From: CAZYSK01 sp964649415
GTDB taxonomy: Bacteria > Chloroflexota > Anaerolineae > B4-G1
Direction: 5' to 3'
NCBI GenBank assembly: GCA_964649415.1
Contig: CAZYSK010000023.1
Coordinates: 1-64,000 of the forward strand
DNA: 64,000 nucleotides
Under the pieces are notes generated by a model that worked only from the letters and a program-made list of their open reading frames with translations, did no database searches and was not told the origin of the DNA. Of the stretch, positions 16,877-26,062 are shown piece after piece; position 1 is the first letter of the stretch, and every line of letters begins with the position of its first letter. The position numbers and the translations under genes are program-made.

Positions 16877-19465
16877 ATGTCCGATCTACAATCCGTCGCC
16901 CATCAGGTCGAGCCCATCGTGGGGATGCTGCGCGTCGCCGGTGGCGCCCGCCTGGCAGACGCCGCACCCTACGCGGTGAGCCTCACCCCGCCACCGCAGG
17001 TCCCGCGCAGCAGGGAAGGTGAGCGTCTATTCCTGGTGCAACACCTGGCCGGGCCAGCCCCCACACATCTCTACCGAGAGATACGGGAAGTGACGGCGCA
17101 GACCTATTGGTCCGCCACAGGCAGCATCACGGCCGCGCTGCGCCACGCAGCGGCCGCGGCCAACCGGCACCTGTTCCACGCCAACTTGCATACGCTTCCC
17201 TCAGACCGGTGCCAGGGCCACGTCGCCTGCGCCGTGCTGCGGGGCGAGGATCTCTTCTTCCTCCACACCGGCCTCGCCCGGACCTGCGTTCTGCACAGCG
17301 ATCGCCCGCTTCGGTCCGCGTCCCGCCGCAGTGGACTGGGCCGCCCCGCTTCCCTCTACCTGGAGTGCTTGGGCCATGACGAGAAACTGGCCCCCTTGGG
17401 TATCGGCCAACTGGCCGACGCCCGCCTTTATCACGCCTTCATCAACCCGGGCGACACGCTTCTGATGGCATCGCCGGGGCTGGTGCAGCATGCGGGCGAG
17501 GAGGCCATCGCCCGCGTATTGCCGCGACCCGAGCTACACGATGCACTGGCGGGTCTGGAGCAGGTTGGGGGCGAAACCGACTTCACAGCCCTGCTGGCGC
17601 GCTGGACCCTGCAGCCTATGGACCACCCCGACCGCCGTCATTCCGATGGCGCACCATCATCTCTGCAAAGGCGCCATTCCGATGGCGCACCATCATCTCT
17701 GCAAAGGCGCCATTCCGATGGCGCGCGGTCGGCACCGTCCGCCCGATCGTCCGCGGTCGACGTCGACGTCGACCGCACCCCTGCCGGCATCACGGGATCA
17801 TCCGTTCGCAGTAAGGCACGTAGGTCCGCCGGAGTGCCGTTCCGTTCGTCGGATGTCCCCGACCGCCGCCATTCCGATGACGCACCATCATCTCTGCAAC
17901 GCCGCCATTCCGATGGCGCACCATCATCTCTGCAACGCCGCCATTCCGATGGCGCGCGATCGGCACCATCCGCCCGACCGTCCGCGGTCGACGTCGATGT
18001 CGGCAGCGTCCCCGCCCGGCGCCGACGGACCCCTCTGCAACGGAGTGTCGCCGTCAAGAGGAGCTTGGGGCAGGCCATCCGCTCTGCGGGGCAGGGGATT
18101 GCCGCCGCCGGCGCAGGAGTGCTCGGCGGAGTGGGCACACTGTTTCGGCGCATGCTCCCCGGTCCGGAGCGGGAGGCGCGTCGCCGGAAGTCCCGTCGTC
18201 GCCCTCCGCCCGAGGAGAACCCCACGGTGATGATAGCCATCGCTGTAGGGATCCCGGTCGTGGTAGCCCTTATCGTGGCGCTGGCCTACTTCTCACCCAG
18301 CATAAGGGACGTACATTCCCAGCGGTGGCCACCAGCGCCAGAGACCTCGCGCTTCATCCAGCAGGCAGAACAAGAGATCACCCTCGCGCAGGCTGCTGGG
18401 GGCTTCTCAGAAGAGGCACGCCCCCATTGGGAGGCAGCGCGCGACTACGCCAGCAGCGCCGTTGAACGGCGGGCGGAGGATCCGGTGGCTCTGGCACTGC
18501 AGGCCCAGGCACAAGCTGCGCTCGACTTCCTCGACGGCATCTTGCGCCTACAGCCGGTCCATCTGTGGGACTTCGGCCCAAGCGTCAGCGAACGCACGTC
18601 CAATGTTCGCCCGCGCCAGTTAATCGTCCACGGACAGTTGATCCTCGTCCTGGATACGGCACAAGGGTGGCTGGCTCAATTGACACTCAACGCCAGCCGG
18701 GATGGCGTGAGCGAACAAGGGGACGCGCCTATCTTGCTTCGGACCGGCCAGCAGATCGGAGCGGACACGGATACCGAGTCGGCCGCGTCAGTCGCAGCAG
18801 TGGGGAGCCTAGTCGATCTCGCCTGGGTCAACGCGGGAGGCGAGCGGCAGACGAGCGGCCCCGTGGTCCTCGAAGAGGGCGGCGCACTAGTCAGCTACGA
18901 TCCAGCCTGGGTGGGAGAAGCGGGGAGCCCTCGAATCACGCGTTCTCTTCTGGGGACACCTCCCACCGGCACACCCATCGGGATGGCCTCTTACGGGGGC
19001 AGACTCTACATCCTGGACGCCGATGCGAATCAATTGTGGCGCTACGAACCCCGAGGCGACGTCTACCCCGAACAGCCAGACCGCTACTTCGTCACGCCTC
19101 CGCCCAAACCGCTGGAGAGCGCGCTGGACGTGGCGATAGACGGCAGCATCTACATCCTATACAGAGACGGTACAATCCTCAAGTTCCTGGGCCGCGAGCT
19201 TCAACCGTTTGACGCGGGCGGGCTCTTCGACAGTGAGAGCCAGGTTGCCACACTCGCCGTAGATGCAGACAGCGGCAGCGGGGCCGTGTACGTGGCCGAC
19301 CCAGGCCACGGGTGCGTGCTGGCCTTGGAGCCCGACGGGACGTTGCGAGCACGTTTCTGCGCAAGCGAAGCATTCAGCGCGGTTGAGGCACTGGCCGTAG
19401 ACGAGGCGGCGCGGCAGCTGTTCGTCATCAGCAGCGGTCATCTATATGCGGCATCGCTACCCTGA
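16877..19465 (+). CDS. PP2C-like N-terminus, TM helix and beta-propeller protein with in-frame repeats
   Basis: An 862-residue protein. Residues about 20-245 resemble a PPM/PP2C phosphatase-like domain (GHVACAVLRGEDLFFLHTGL; FINPGDTLLMASPGLV), although metal-binding aspartates are not clearly conserved. A membrane helix lies at about 453-473 (MIAIAVGIPVVVALIVALAY). The C-terminal 380 residues look like a six-bladed NHL/PQQ-type propeller that would sit outside the cell. Between them, residues about 252-380 are low-complexity and encoded by tandem copies of 36-bp palindromic repeats, giving RRHSDGAPSSLQ units. Promoter and RBS are strong. A signalling or envelope-sensing role is guessed only from architecture. 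Confidence 0.6.
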   Translation: MSDLQSVAHQVEPIVGMLRVAGGARLADAAPYAVSLTPPPQVPRSREGERLFLVQHLAGPAPTHLYREIREVTAQTYWSATGSITAALRHAAAAANRHLFHANLHTLPSDRCQGHVACAVLRGEDLFFLHTGLARTCVLHSDRPLRSASRRSGLGRPASLYLECLGHDEKLAPLGIGQLADARLYHAFINPGDTLLMASPGLVQHAGEEAIARVLPRPELHDALAGLEQVGGETDFTALLARWTLQPMDHPDRRHSDGAPSSLQRRHSDGAPSSLQRRHSDGARSAPSARSSAVDVDVDRTPAGITGSSVRSKARRSAGVPFRSSDVPDRRHSDDAPSSLQRRHSDGAPSSLQRRHSDGARSAPSARPSAVDVDVGSVPARRRRTPLQRSVAVKRSLGQAIRSAGQGIAAAGAGVLGGVGTLFRRMLPGPEREARRRKSRRRPPPEENPTVMIAIAVGIPVVVALIVALAYFSPSIRDVHSQRWPPAPETSRFIQQAEQEITLAQAAGGFSEEARPHWEAARDYASSAVERRAEDPVALALQAQAQAALDFLDGILRLQPVHLWDFGPSVSERTSNVRPRQLIVHGQLILVLDTAQGWLAQLTLNASRDGVSEQGDAPILLRTGQQIGADTDTESAASVAAVGSLVDLAWVNAGGERQTSGPVVLEEGGALVSYDPAWVGEAGSPRITRSLLGTPPTGTPIGMASYGGRLYILDADANQLWRYEPRGDVYPEQPDRYFVTPPPKPLESALDVAIDGSIYILYRDGTILKFLGRELQPFDAGGLFDSESQVATLAVDADSGSGAVYVADPGHGCVLALEPDGTLRARFCASEAFSAVEALAVDEAARQLFVISSGHLYAASLP
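17630..18020 (+). repeat. 36-bp palindromic repeats inside a coding gene
   Basis: Six copies of GCGCCATTCCGATGGCGC-type hairpins, each with a tail CATCATCTCTGCAA, occur in two groups separated by GTCGACGTCGAC and GTCCGCCGGAGTGCCG elements. As 36 is a multiple of three, the frame of the surrounding 862-aa protein is maintained. The same unit occurs outside genes at 21694 and 22837. Confidence 0.85.
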
Positions 19466-19599
19466 TCTATGCTAATATGATATAATCGGCACGTTCAATA
19501 TCCGTGCAAAGGCGCCATTCCGATGGCGCGCAATCACAACTCTATCGCCGCCTGTGTGCCCTTTGACAGCAGGCGGTGCTCTTGTCGGGAGGACAGTAA

Positions 19600-20997
19600 G
19601 TGGGGCGCAATGCAAGACAACAGACGCACGATCAAGGTCCGCAACGACATTCGATCAACCTAGCTCAACAGCTTCTCACAGCAGGCCTGGTCTTGTTCTT
19701 CCTCGTAGTCGCCGGCATGGCCAGCCTGTTCGTGTTCGACCAGGTGCGACAGTTCATCGCCGCTTCCGATGTGTTGCCCGATTTCACCATAGAACACAGC
19801 GAGAGCGAGATCCCCGTCTACGAACCAGGGAAGCCGTTGCCGCGTTGGGAGGGGAACGAGCGCATCAACGTCCTGGTGATGGGCATTGACCAACGCGTCC
19901 ACGAACAGGGCCCGTGGCGCACCGACACCATGATCGTGCTGACCATCGACCCCGTCACCATGAGCGGCGGCATGCTTTCCATCCCCCGCGACCTGTGGGT
20001 CCCCATTCCCGGCTACGAGGAGGGGCGCATCAACACCGCCCACTACATCGGCGAGATCTACGATTACCCGGGCGGTGGCCCGGCCCTGGCAGCCAAGACC
20101 GTGCAGTACAACCTCGGCGTTCCCATCCACTATTACGCCCGCGTCAACTTCAGCGCCTTCGAGCAGATGGTAGATCTCATCGGGGGCATTGACGTCTACG
20201 TCGAGCAAGAGATCGCAGATCCATCCTACCCCGATGAGGCCTACGGCTACGATCCCCTGTACATCTCGGCCGGCTCGCAGCACTTCGACGGCGAGATGGC
20301 GCTCAAGTATGCCCGCACGCGCCACACCAACGGCGGCGACTTCGATCGCGCCAAGCGCCAGCAGCAGGTGCTCATAGCCGTGTTCGAGCGGGTAACGCGG
20401 CTCGATATGCTCCCCCAATTGGCGCCCCGCACGCCCGAACTATGGAAGACGTTGCAGGGCTCGGTGGTGACCGACCTGACGCTGGATGAGATCATCAAGC
20501 TGGCGCAGTTGGCCAGCGAGGTGGAGGCGGACGACATCCGCTATGGCGTGATTGACGAGCACTACACCCAATTCTGGGAAACGCCCGACGGGCAACAGGT
20601 GCTGATCCCCGTGCGCGACAACATCCGGGAGCTGCGGGATTACATCTTCACCACCGAAGCCCCCCTGCCCGAACAGGCAGACAATCCGGCGGCGCGCCTG
20701 CAGGCCGAGGCAGCCACGATCGAGGTGCTGAACGGAACGGCGACGGAAGGGCTGGCCGGGCTAACGGCGGAGCATCTTCAGCAGCAGGGCCTCCAGATCA
20801 CAAGCACCGCCAACGCAGATCGCTCCGACTATCCCGAGTCCCTGGTCATCGTCTACACGGGCAAGACCTACACCGCCGAGTACCTGGCCCGTCTCTTGGA
20901 TCTGCCCCTGACGTCTGTGGTGCACGGGGCTGATCCCAACGCCGAGCGCGACATCTCCATCATCCTAGGGGCCGATTACCAGCCGCCAACCCCTTGA
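19600..20997 (+). CDS. LytR-CpsA-Psr (LCP) family protein
   Basis: A 465-residue membrane-anchored protein. A signal-anchor helix lies at about 28-50 (LLTAGLVLFFLVVAGMASLF). The LCP catalytic domain (about 88-250) has NVLVMGIDQR, RTDTMIVLTIDP, SIPRDLWVPIPG with the conserved RD, and KYARTRHTNGGDFDRAKRQQ. A C-terminal LytR_C-like domain (about 365-455, IEVLNGTATEGLAG) follows. LCP enzymes transfer polyisoprenoid-linked glycopolymers to peptidoglycan or to other envelope acceptors. Start is a GTG at 19600 with GGGAGG upstream. The intergenic stretch before it contains one palindromic repeat (19506-19530) and a TATAAT without a clear -35. Confidence 0.85.
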   Translation: MGRNARQQTHDQGPQRHSINLAQQLLTAGLVLFFLVVAGMASLFVFDQVRQFIAASDVLPDFTIEHSESEIPVYEPGKPLPRWEGNERINVLVMGIDQRVHEQGPWRTDTMIVLTIDPVTMSGGMLSIPRDLWVPIPGYEEGRINTAHYIGEIYDYPGGGPALAAKTVQYNLGVPIHYYARVNFSAFEQMVDLIGGIDVYVEQEIADPSYPDEAYGYDPLYISAGSQHFDGEMALKYARTRHTNGGDFDRAKRQQQVLIAVFERVTRLDMLPQLAPRTPELWKTLQGSVVTDLTLDEIIKLAQLASEVEADDIRYGVIDEHYTQFWETPDGQQVLIPVRDNIRELRDYIFTTEAPLPEQADNPAARLQAEAATIEVLNGTATEGLAGLTAEHLQQQGLQITSTANADRSDYPESLVIVYTGKTYTAEYLARLLDLPLTSVVHGADPNAERDISIILGADYQPPTP

Positions 20998-21047
20998 CCG
21001 GTAGAGACGCAAGATTTTGCGTCTCCGATGCGGTCCGGTGCCGGAGG

Positions 21048-21563
21048 TCACCCCTCCTCGGAGAAGTCGCCCACCTCAGCCCCTTCCAGCGCCTGCACCA
21101 ACGCATCGGGCGGGAGAGCCAGCGCGGCGTCAGGGCGTCCGGAGCTGATGATCGCCTGATCCAGCTCCAGCACCCTCCGGTCCACATACGCGGCCACGTC
21201 AGCGCGGCGGAATCCCAGAACAGACACCGCCCCTACCTGAAAGCCCGTCACCCGCTGCACGTCCCGCTCCGCCGCAAGCTTCACGCCCTTGTCATTCAGC
21301 GTCGCCGCGACTTTCTTGAGACTGAGGCGCACGTCACCGGGTATCGCGACCAGCACGAACCCGCGATCCGAGCGCTGGAGGATCATGGCCTTCACCACCT
21401 GCGCCACAGGCACGTCCAGATCCTCTGCCACCCCTTCGGCAGTGTATTGCTTATGCGCGTGCTGGTGCAGTTCGTACGGAATGCCCTTCTGCTCCAACAC
21501 ACGCATGGGCATCGTCTTGGCGATCCGCTTTTTCTTCTTATGGGACGTACCACCACGCGCCAT
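21048..21563 (-). CDS. ybaK: Cys-tRNA(Pro)/Cys-tRNA deacylase YbaK-like
   Basis: A 171-residue YbaK/EbsC-type domain protein. MPMRVLEQKGIPYELHQH opens the fold, and conserved VKAMILQ (about 66-72) carries the catalytic lysine. GAVSVLGFRR and IISSGRPDAALALPP form the rest of the substrate pocket. These enzymes hydrolyse Cys-tRNA(Pro) to prevent mistranslation. The C-terminus EVGDFSEEG matches family endings. It is the last gene of the long minus-strand block and is separated from the EamA gene by repeat-rich sequence, so it is probably transcribed separately. Confidence 0.88.
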   Translation of the reverse strand: MARGGTSHKKKKRIAKTMPMRVLEQKGIPYELHQHAHKQYTAEGVAEDLDVPVAQVVKAMILQRSDRGFVLVAIPGDVRLSLKKVAATLNDKGVKLAAERDVQRVTGFQVGAVSVLGFRRADVAAYVDRRVLELDQAIISSGRPDAALALPPDALVQALEGAEVGDFSEEG

Positions 21564-21693
21564 TGTTGCTGCCCCCCCAAAATCCGTGCAAATTAGGCAG
21601 TCCGCTGTAGGGCGCGTATCCCTACGCGCCGTCCCCGGTGTTCCGGCGGAAACCGCCCTTCAATCTCCCCTCTGGAGGCGGATGCCCGACCGC

Positions 21694-21785
21694 CGCCATT
21701 CCGATGGCGCACCTTCATCTTTGCAAAGGCGCCATTCCGATGGCGCACCTTCATCTCTGCAAAGGCGCCATTCCGATGGCACACG
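21694..21785. repeat. Three tandem 36-bp palindromic repeats
   Basis: Three copies of the GCGCCATTCCGATGGCGC unit with a CACCTTCATCTCTGCAA-type tail lie between ybaK and the EamA gene and touch the 3' end of the latter. A degenerate copy of the 43-bp CATCGTGTATTTCCCCC repeat follows at 21794-21830, within the last codons of the EamA gene. Confidence 0.8.
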
Positions 21786-21792
21786 GTCGGCA

Positions 21793-22803
21793 TCATCGTG
21801 TATTTCCCCCATCCGCGGTAGTCCCCCGCCGCCCGTCCGCTGTAGGGCGCGTATCCATACGCGCCGTCCCCCGCCGCCCACGTCGGGACAGCAGAAGGAC
21901 GCCCCCGACAACGAGCACGGAACCCAGAATCTGGTCACCCGTCATACGCTCGCCAAGAATGAGATAGGCATATACCGCCACGATGGGAATCTCGGTCATT
22001 GCCAGGATGCTCGCTACACTCGCAGGCAGCCGGCCCAACCCAAACGTGTACAGGGAAAAGGGCAGGATGGTGGAGATCACGATCAGACCGGCAAACCAAA
22101 GCCAGCTCAGTCCAAGCACAGGCCAGGGCTGGGGCGTGAAGAACTGAAAAGGGAACAACACCAAAGCCGCGAAACCAAAGCCGAAAGTCAAAATGGCCAA
22201 CGGCCCATAGCGCTCCCGGGCTTTCTTGCCCACAAGATTCCAGGCAGCATACGAGAGGGGAATGCCCAGCCCCGCCAGCAGCCCTGCCCGTGTGGATTCA
22301 GCCTGGCAACGGATGGCTAAGTCTGCGATGTCCAGGCCAGAAACCAAGACCGTGCCAACGAAAGCCAGCACAATGGCCAGCAGCTTGTTCCAGGTCAGGG
22401 ATTCTCGCCAGAATATCCAGGCAAGCACGGTGACGACGGCGGGCATAGCTGCCTGCTGCACCGTCGCCACTGCCGCCCCGTTGAGCAACACGCCCAGATT
22501 CCAGAACACGTGGAAGGTCCCCAGGCCAGCCCCCATGCCGATCAACAAGGGCAGATCGCGCCGCTGGACTCGCAACAGGTCCGGACGCAGCGTGCCCACC
22601 CCAACCAGCAGCACGAGAAACGTGAACAAGTCGCGCCAGAAGGCGAGTGCAAGCGCACTCACGTCGCTGCTGGCGACGACAAACTTGACGAATATCCCCG
22701 ACATCCCCCAACACGCGGTGGCGGCCACCACGGCCAGGTAGCCAACCACCCTCATACGTCTAGGCGTATCCACCTTGCTTCTTGAAGACGACGACTCTGT
22801 CAT
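21793..22803 (-). CDS. EamA/DMT superfamily transporter
   Basis: A protein of about 336 residues from an ATG at 22803 (MTESSSSRSKVDTPRR), with ten predicted membrane helices in two EamA halves. The first half contains AACWGMSGIF-like and FWRDLFTFLVLL sequences, and the second contains PLSYAAWNLVGKKARERYGPLA and ASVASILAMTEIPIVAVYAYLILGE, which is the classic EamA repeat ending. Such permeases export or import small metabolites; the substrate is unknown. The last 25 or so residues (RRGTARMDTRPTADGRRG) are repeat-derived and not part of the fold. The upstream flank is a tandem palindrome array. Confidence 0.82.
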   Translation of the reverse strand: MTESSSSRSKVDTPRRMRVVGYLAVVAATACWGMSGIFVKFVVASSDVSALALAFWRDLFTFLVLLVGVGTLRPDLLRVQRRDLPLLIGMGAGLGTFHVFWNLGVLLNGAAVATVQQAAMPAVVTVLAWIFWRESLTWNKLLAIVLAFVGTVLVSGLDIADLAIRCQAESTRAGLLAGLGIPLSYAAWNLVGKKARERYGPLAILTFGFGFAALVLFPFQFFTPQPWPVLGLSWLWFAGLIVISTILPFSLYTFGLGRLPASVASILAMTEIPIVAVYAYLILGERMTGDQILGSVLVVGGVLLLSRRGRRGTARMDTRPTADGRRGTTADGGNTR

Positions 22804-22836
22804 GTCCACCCTCAGAAAACGGATGCCCCCGACCGT

Positions 22837-22999
22837 CGCCATTCCGATGGCGCACCATCATCTCTGCAAAGACGCCATTCCGATGGCGCGCCATCATCTC
22901 TGCAAAGGCGCCATTCCGATGGCGCGCCATCATCTCTGCAAGGGCGCCATTCCGATGGCGCACCATCATCTCTGCAAAGGCGCCATTCCGATGGCGCGC
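22837..22999. repeat. Array of 36-bp palindromic repeats (4.5 copies)
   Basis: Unit starts at 22837, 22873, 22909, 22945 and 22981, each opening with CGCCATTCCGATGGCG followed by a CATCATCTCTGCAA tail. The copies are directly adjacent with no spacers, so it is not a CRISPR array. It lies between the CBS-ACT gene and the EamA gene. Confidence 0.88.
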
Positions 23000-23027
23000 G
23001 GTCGGCACCGTCTGCGGTCGGCAGCAT

Positions 23028-23070
23028 CATCGTGTATTTCCCCCATCCGCGGCAGTCTTCCCCTCAATCC
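23028..23070. repeat. 43-bp dispersed repeat at a gene's 3' end
   Basis: The element runs from CATCGTGTATTTCCCCCATC to CTTCCCCTCAATCC and ends a few bases after the stop codon of the minus-strand CBS-ACT gene. Near-identical copies occur at 27211-27253 and 29654-29696, and a partial one at 21794-21830, all at the 3' ends of minus-strand genes. Confidence 0.75.
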
Positions 23071-23076
23071 TCGCGC

Positions 23077-23724
23077 TCACGCCGTCCTGACGTCCCGGAC
23101 GCGGACGTCGGGCAGCCCATCGATTGTGTCTACCAGCGTGTCCTCCGAGACATTGGCGACCTTCACGACCGATGACCAGACCTCCGGGTCCGCCGTGGGG
23201 TAGGTGACAAACACCGAGATGTAGCCACCGTGCTCGTCAATGGCCCTGGTCAGGCGCGCCACCTCGCCCGCCCGATCCGGCTGCAACACCGTCATGCGTA
23301 CGCCCGCCCGCCGAGCGCCCAACAACTCCACCATGATGTTGAACAGATCGCTGTCACTGATGATGCCGACCAGTTTGTCGCCCTCCATCACCGGCAGACA
23401 GCCAATCTTCTCGTCGGCCATGACACGGGCGGCTTCCTCGATGGTGGTATCCGGATCAGTGGTGATCACGTCCTTGACCATGATGTTCTGCGCCTGGAGC
23501 TTGGCCAGCACGTAGTTGACCACAAACGGGCTGAACTGGCTCAGGTCATCCGGCACAGCGTGCATCAATGAGCGCTGCGTGATCAGACCCACCAGCTTCT
23601 TGTCGTCATCCAGGATAGGCAGATGCCGGATCTTGTTCTCCTGCATCAGCGTCTGGGCCTCCGCGACCGGCGTCGTGGGATGGCCACAGATTGGATCGGG
23701 CGTCATCTGATCTCTTATGAGCAT
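23077..23724 (-). CDS. CBS-CBS-ACT domain protein, AcuB-like
   Basis: A 215-residue cytosolic regulator with two CBS domains (about 1-60, MLIRDQMTPDPI and HLPILDDDKKLVGLITQR; about 80-140, MVKDVITTDPDTTIEEAARV and LPVMEGDKLVGIISDSDL). An ACT-like domain (about 145-205) follows. CBS pairs bind adenine nucleotides and ACT domains bind amino acids, so it may sense energy state or a ligand. A paralogue lies at 34516-35160 in the same island, and both accompany MttB genes, which suggests a shared control task. RBS GGAGGGA precedes the ATG. Confidence 0.8.
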   Translation of the reverse strand: MLIRDQMTPDPICGHPTTPVAEAQTLMQENKIRHLPILDDDKKLVGLITQRSLMHAVPDDLSQFSPFVVNYVLAKLQAQNIMVKDVITTDPDTTIEEAARVMADEKIGCLPVMEGDKLVGIISDSDLFNIMVELLGARRAGVRMTVLQPDRAGEVARLTRAIDEHGGYISVFVTYPTADPEVWSSVVKVANVSEDTLVDTIDGLPDVRVRDVRTA

Positions 23725-23766
23725 AATCCCTCCTCAGAAAGCGCGTGCGCGGGCACGCTGTAGGGG

Positions 23767-24549
23767 TCAGCCGGTCGTGGGGGCAAACGCGCACGGACCC
23801 GTCGCGCACTTGCCACACACGTCGGCCAATCCCAGGTCGGGGTAACGGTCGGCCACCTGCATCAGCCAGGCGTAGCAGCGCTGCTTGTCCAGTCCCTCCT
23901 CCGTCAGTGCGCCCACCGGACAACGCTCCACGCATACCCGGCAGCTCCCATCCTCGAAATACCGGCAACCCCAATGGACGGGAGCCCTGGGCCGGGCCGT
24001 GGGCGGGAGTGCCGCATCCATTACCAGGCTGCCGAAGCGCCCGGCGCAGCCCGCCTCTGTGATCAGCATATGGTGCAGGCCAAAGCCCCCCAGGCCGGCG
24101 ATGGCTGCCGCGCTCTTGTGCGACCAACGGCTGATGAGCGTGACCGGATCCCAGTTGTGCGTGGCGGGCTGGGCGGCAGCGCCCACGCCGCGCTCGGCCA
24201 GCGCAGCGATCAGATCCTGTACAATACGGTCGATGAGGTCGTTGGTCTCCACGTAGGCCAGCGCCCACTCGCGGGCCACCTCGCGCCGCTGCGCACGGTT
24301 CGCCTTCACAACCTCCTTGGCGAACGGCAGGAAGAAAGCCACGACCGACCGGGCCGCCAGCAGCAGATCGCCCGGCAACAGATGCGTCGGTTCGGCGACA
24401 GCCCGCAGTTCAAGGAATCGCGGATCAGCGGCATCTGCAAAGCCCACCAGCGGCTCCCGGTAGTGGGTCAGGGTTCCCGCCTGGGCCACCTCTTGTCGCA
24501 CGAAGTTCGTCACGAACGTTCCCAGGCTGTTGAAGGCGAAATCATTCAT
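23767..24549 (-). CDS. 4Fe-4S double-cluster protein, epoxyqueuosine reductase-like
   Basis: A 260-residue protein related to the QueG/reductive-dehalogenase-like family. The C-terminal part has CRVCVERCPVGAL (about 204-216) and CGKCATGPCAF (about 245-255) cysteine clusters plus CR and CY cysteines nearby, giving two predicted [4Fe-4S] clusters. The N-terminal half has SVVAFFLPFAKEVV and AGLGGFGLHHMLITEAGCAGRFGS, typical of the corrinoid-binding core in QueG-like proteins. In this context a role as an electron donor that reactivates oxidised corrinoid proteins is plausible but unproven. It follows the MttB1 gene after a 34-bp palindromic element. Confidence 0.7.
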   Translation of the reverse strand: MNDFAFNSLGTFVTNFVRQEVAQAGTLTHYREPLVGFADAADPRFLELRAVAEPTHLLPGDLLLAARSVVAFFLPFAKEVVKANRAQRREVAREWALAYVETNDLIDRIVQDLIAALAERGVGAAAQPATHNWDPVTLISRWSHKSAAAIAGLGGFGLHHMLITEAGCAGRFGSLVMDAALPPTARPRAPVHWGCRYFEDGSCRVCVERCPVGALTEEGLDKQRCYAWLMQVADRYPDLGLADVCGKCATGPCAFAPTTG

Positions 24550-24568
24550 AGTCGCTCAGTGTCACATT

Positions 24569-24602
24569 AGACTTCCGAAGTCTCGGAAGACTTCGGAAGT
24601 CT
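24569..24602. mobile_element. Minimal copy of the AGACTTCCGAAGTCT inverted-repeat element
   Basis: Only the two terminal inverted repeats remain, separated by a few bases, forming a strong hairpin between MttB1 and the 4Fe-4S gene. The full-length 117-bp version occurs elsewhere in the window. As RNA it could serve as a terminator or stabiliser. Confidence 0.6.
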
Positions 24603-24613
24603 GGAGGCACGAC

Positions 24614-26062
24614 CTACTCCCAGTGCTTCGCCATGCGGTCCAGTTCTTTGACGACCTCCGACGGCAACGTCTCGGGCTCGTGTTCCATCACCTCGGCAGT
24701 CTTGTCCCGCAGCCTTTCCTCGAAGCGGCGCGCGCCCTTGTCCAGCCATTGGGCGTGAATCGTGCGGTCGAACAGATCCGAGTACCACACCTCACGGAAA
24801 TGCTTCAACGTGTGCTCTTCTTGCAGATAGTGTCCCCCAGGGCCGACGCGGTCGATCAGGTCCAAAGCCAGTGTCTCGTCAGTCACCGGGCAGCCCCGCA
24901 CGTACTGGTTAACCATGTCGAGCACTTCATTGACCAGTACCATGTAAGCCGGGGACGCAACGGACCCATGATCCAGCCAGCCCGAATCGTGGACCAGATT
25001 CGCGCCGGTAAGCGCGGAACTGAGGCAGGAGAAAGCCGCCTCGGCGGCCGCCTGAGCGTCGGGGAACTTGGCGTCGGAGCAACCGGCGGTGCCGAAGTAC
25101 GGCAGCCTGTAGTACTGGGCCATCTGAGCCAAAGCAGCGACCATCACGCTCATCTCAGGCGCGCCGTAGGAGAAGATCGTCGTCCGCATATCCATCACCG
25201 TGGCGAAAGCACCGTAGATGAATGGGGCACCCGGCCGCACGAGCTGAGCAAGCACCAGGCCGCTGAGCGATTCGGCGCTGGCCTGAACGACAGCGCCCGC
25301 GAAGGTCGCCGGGGCCGTACTGCCCGCCTGTGGTGCCGGGTAGTTGATCAAGGGGATGCCCTTTTCGGCACAGAAGAGGATCTTCTCCACGGCCGGGTCG
25401 TAGTACAGGAGCGGCGAGATCGGTTCGGAGTAGTGAACACACGTCGGGGCCTGCCGAAAGCGCTCCTCGCTTCCGGCGACCAAGAGATACATCTCGTAGA
25501 TGTCACGCGTGCTGTTGACATCCTTGCAGCAGAAAACCAGGGGTTTCTCGCAGTAGGTCAACACCTGCTTCGCGATCACACGATCAGCGACATCGGCCGG
25601 CACGTCATCGGCCATACCGATCGTCATGACCCAGGTGAAGTTGGGCAACGCATCCGCGACCGTCGCCGTGACGCGACAGTCATCGCTGGTGAAGCGATGG
25701 CGCTCGCCGGTCACCGGATCCAGATAGTCAATGCAATCCACGCTGGGCCCAAACCAAACCTTGTCTCCCTCCAGAACGACCGAGCGCTCACCATTTCGCC
25801 GGCCCAATACCACGCGCGAAGGGGCCTGGCGTATCGCATCCTCAACCAGCCAGGCCGGGATGCGAACCCGGTCACCGGCGACGCGTGCACCAGCGCCGTC
25901 CAGTATCTCCAGCGCGTGCGAGTGGGTGATCTGGACACCGGTGCGTTCCAGCACCTCCAGCGTGGCCGAGTGAATCTGCTTGATCTGATCGTCGCCGAGC
26001 ACGTAGGCCCTTGGCCTGAAATGCAACTCCGGATTGTTCCAATCCGCGGGATAAACTGCCAT
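24614..26062 (-). CDS. MttB-superfamily methyltransferase 1 (non-pyrrolysine)
   Basis: A 482-residue protein from the ATG at 26062 (MAVYPADWNNPELHF). It has the MttB TIM-barrel markers: GVQITHSHALEIL near the start, FGPSVDCIDYLD, CVHYSEPISPL, NYPAPQAGSTAPATFAGA, GAPEMSVMVAA, and a C-terminal GPGGHYLQEEHTL. No in-frame TAG is present, so pyrrolysine is absent, as in MtgB, MtpB and MtcB enzymes that demethylate betaines. The methyl group would pass to a corrinoid protein. Its nearest corrinoid proteins are encoded at 31225 and 33531. It lies between an FCD-GntR gene and the 4Fe-4S protein gene. Confidence 0.88.
   Translation of the reverse strand: MAVYPADWNNPELHFRPRAYVLGDDQIKQIHSATLEVLERTGVQITHSHALEILDGAGARVAGDRVRIPAWLVEDAIRQAPSRVVLGRRNGERSVVLEGDKVWFGPSVDCIDYLDPVTGERHRFTSDDCRVTATVADALPNFTWVMTIGMADDVPADVADRVIAKQVLTYCEKPLVFCCKDVNSTRDIYEMYLLVAGSEERFRQAPTCVHYSEPISPLLYYDPAVEKILFCAEKGIPLINYPAPQAGSTAPATFAGAVVQASAESLSGLVLAQLVRPGAPFIYGAFATVMDMRTTIFSYGAPEMSVMVAALAQMAQYYRLPYFGTAGCSDAKFPDAQAAAEAAFSCLSSALTGANLVHDSGWLDHGSVASPAYMVLVNEVLDMVNQYVRGCPVTDETLALDLIDRVGPGGHYLQEEHTLKHFREVWYSDLFDRTIHAQWLDKGARRFEERLRDKTAEVMEHEPETLPSEVVKELDRMAKHWE

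Noticed and set aside
22837..22999. CRISPR array, because the unit length is 36 bp
   Set aside because: Units are directly adjacent with no variable spacers and contain a full palindrome; no cas genes are near. It is a dispersed palindromic repeat family.
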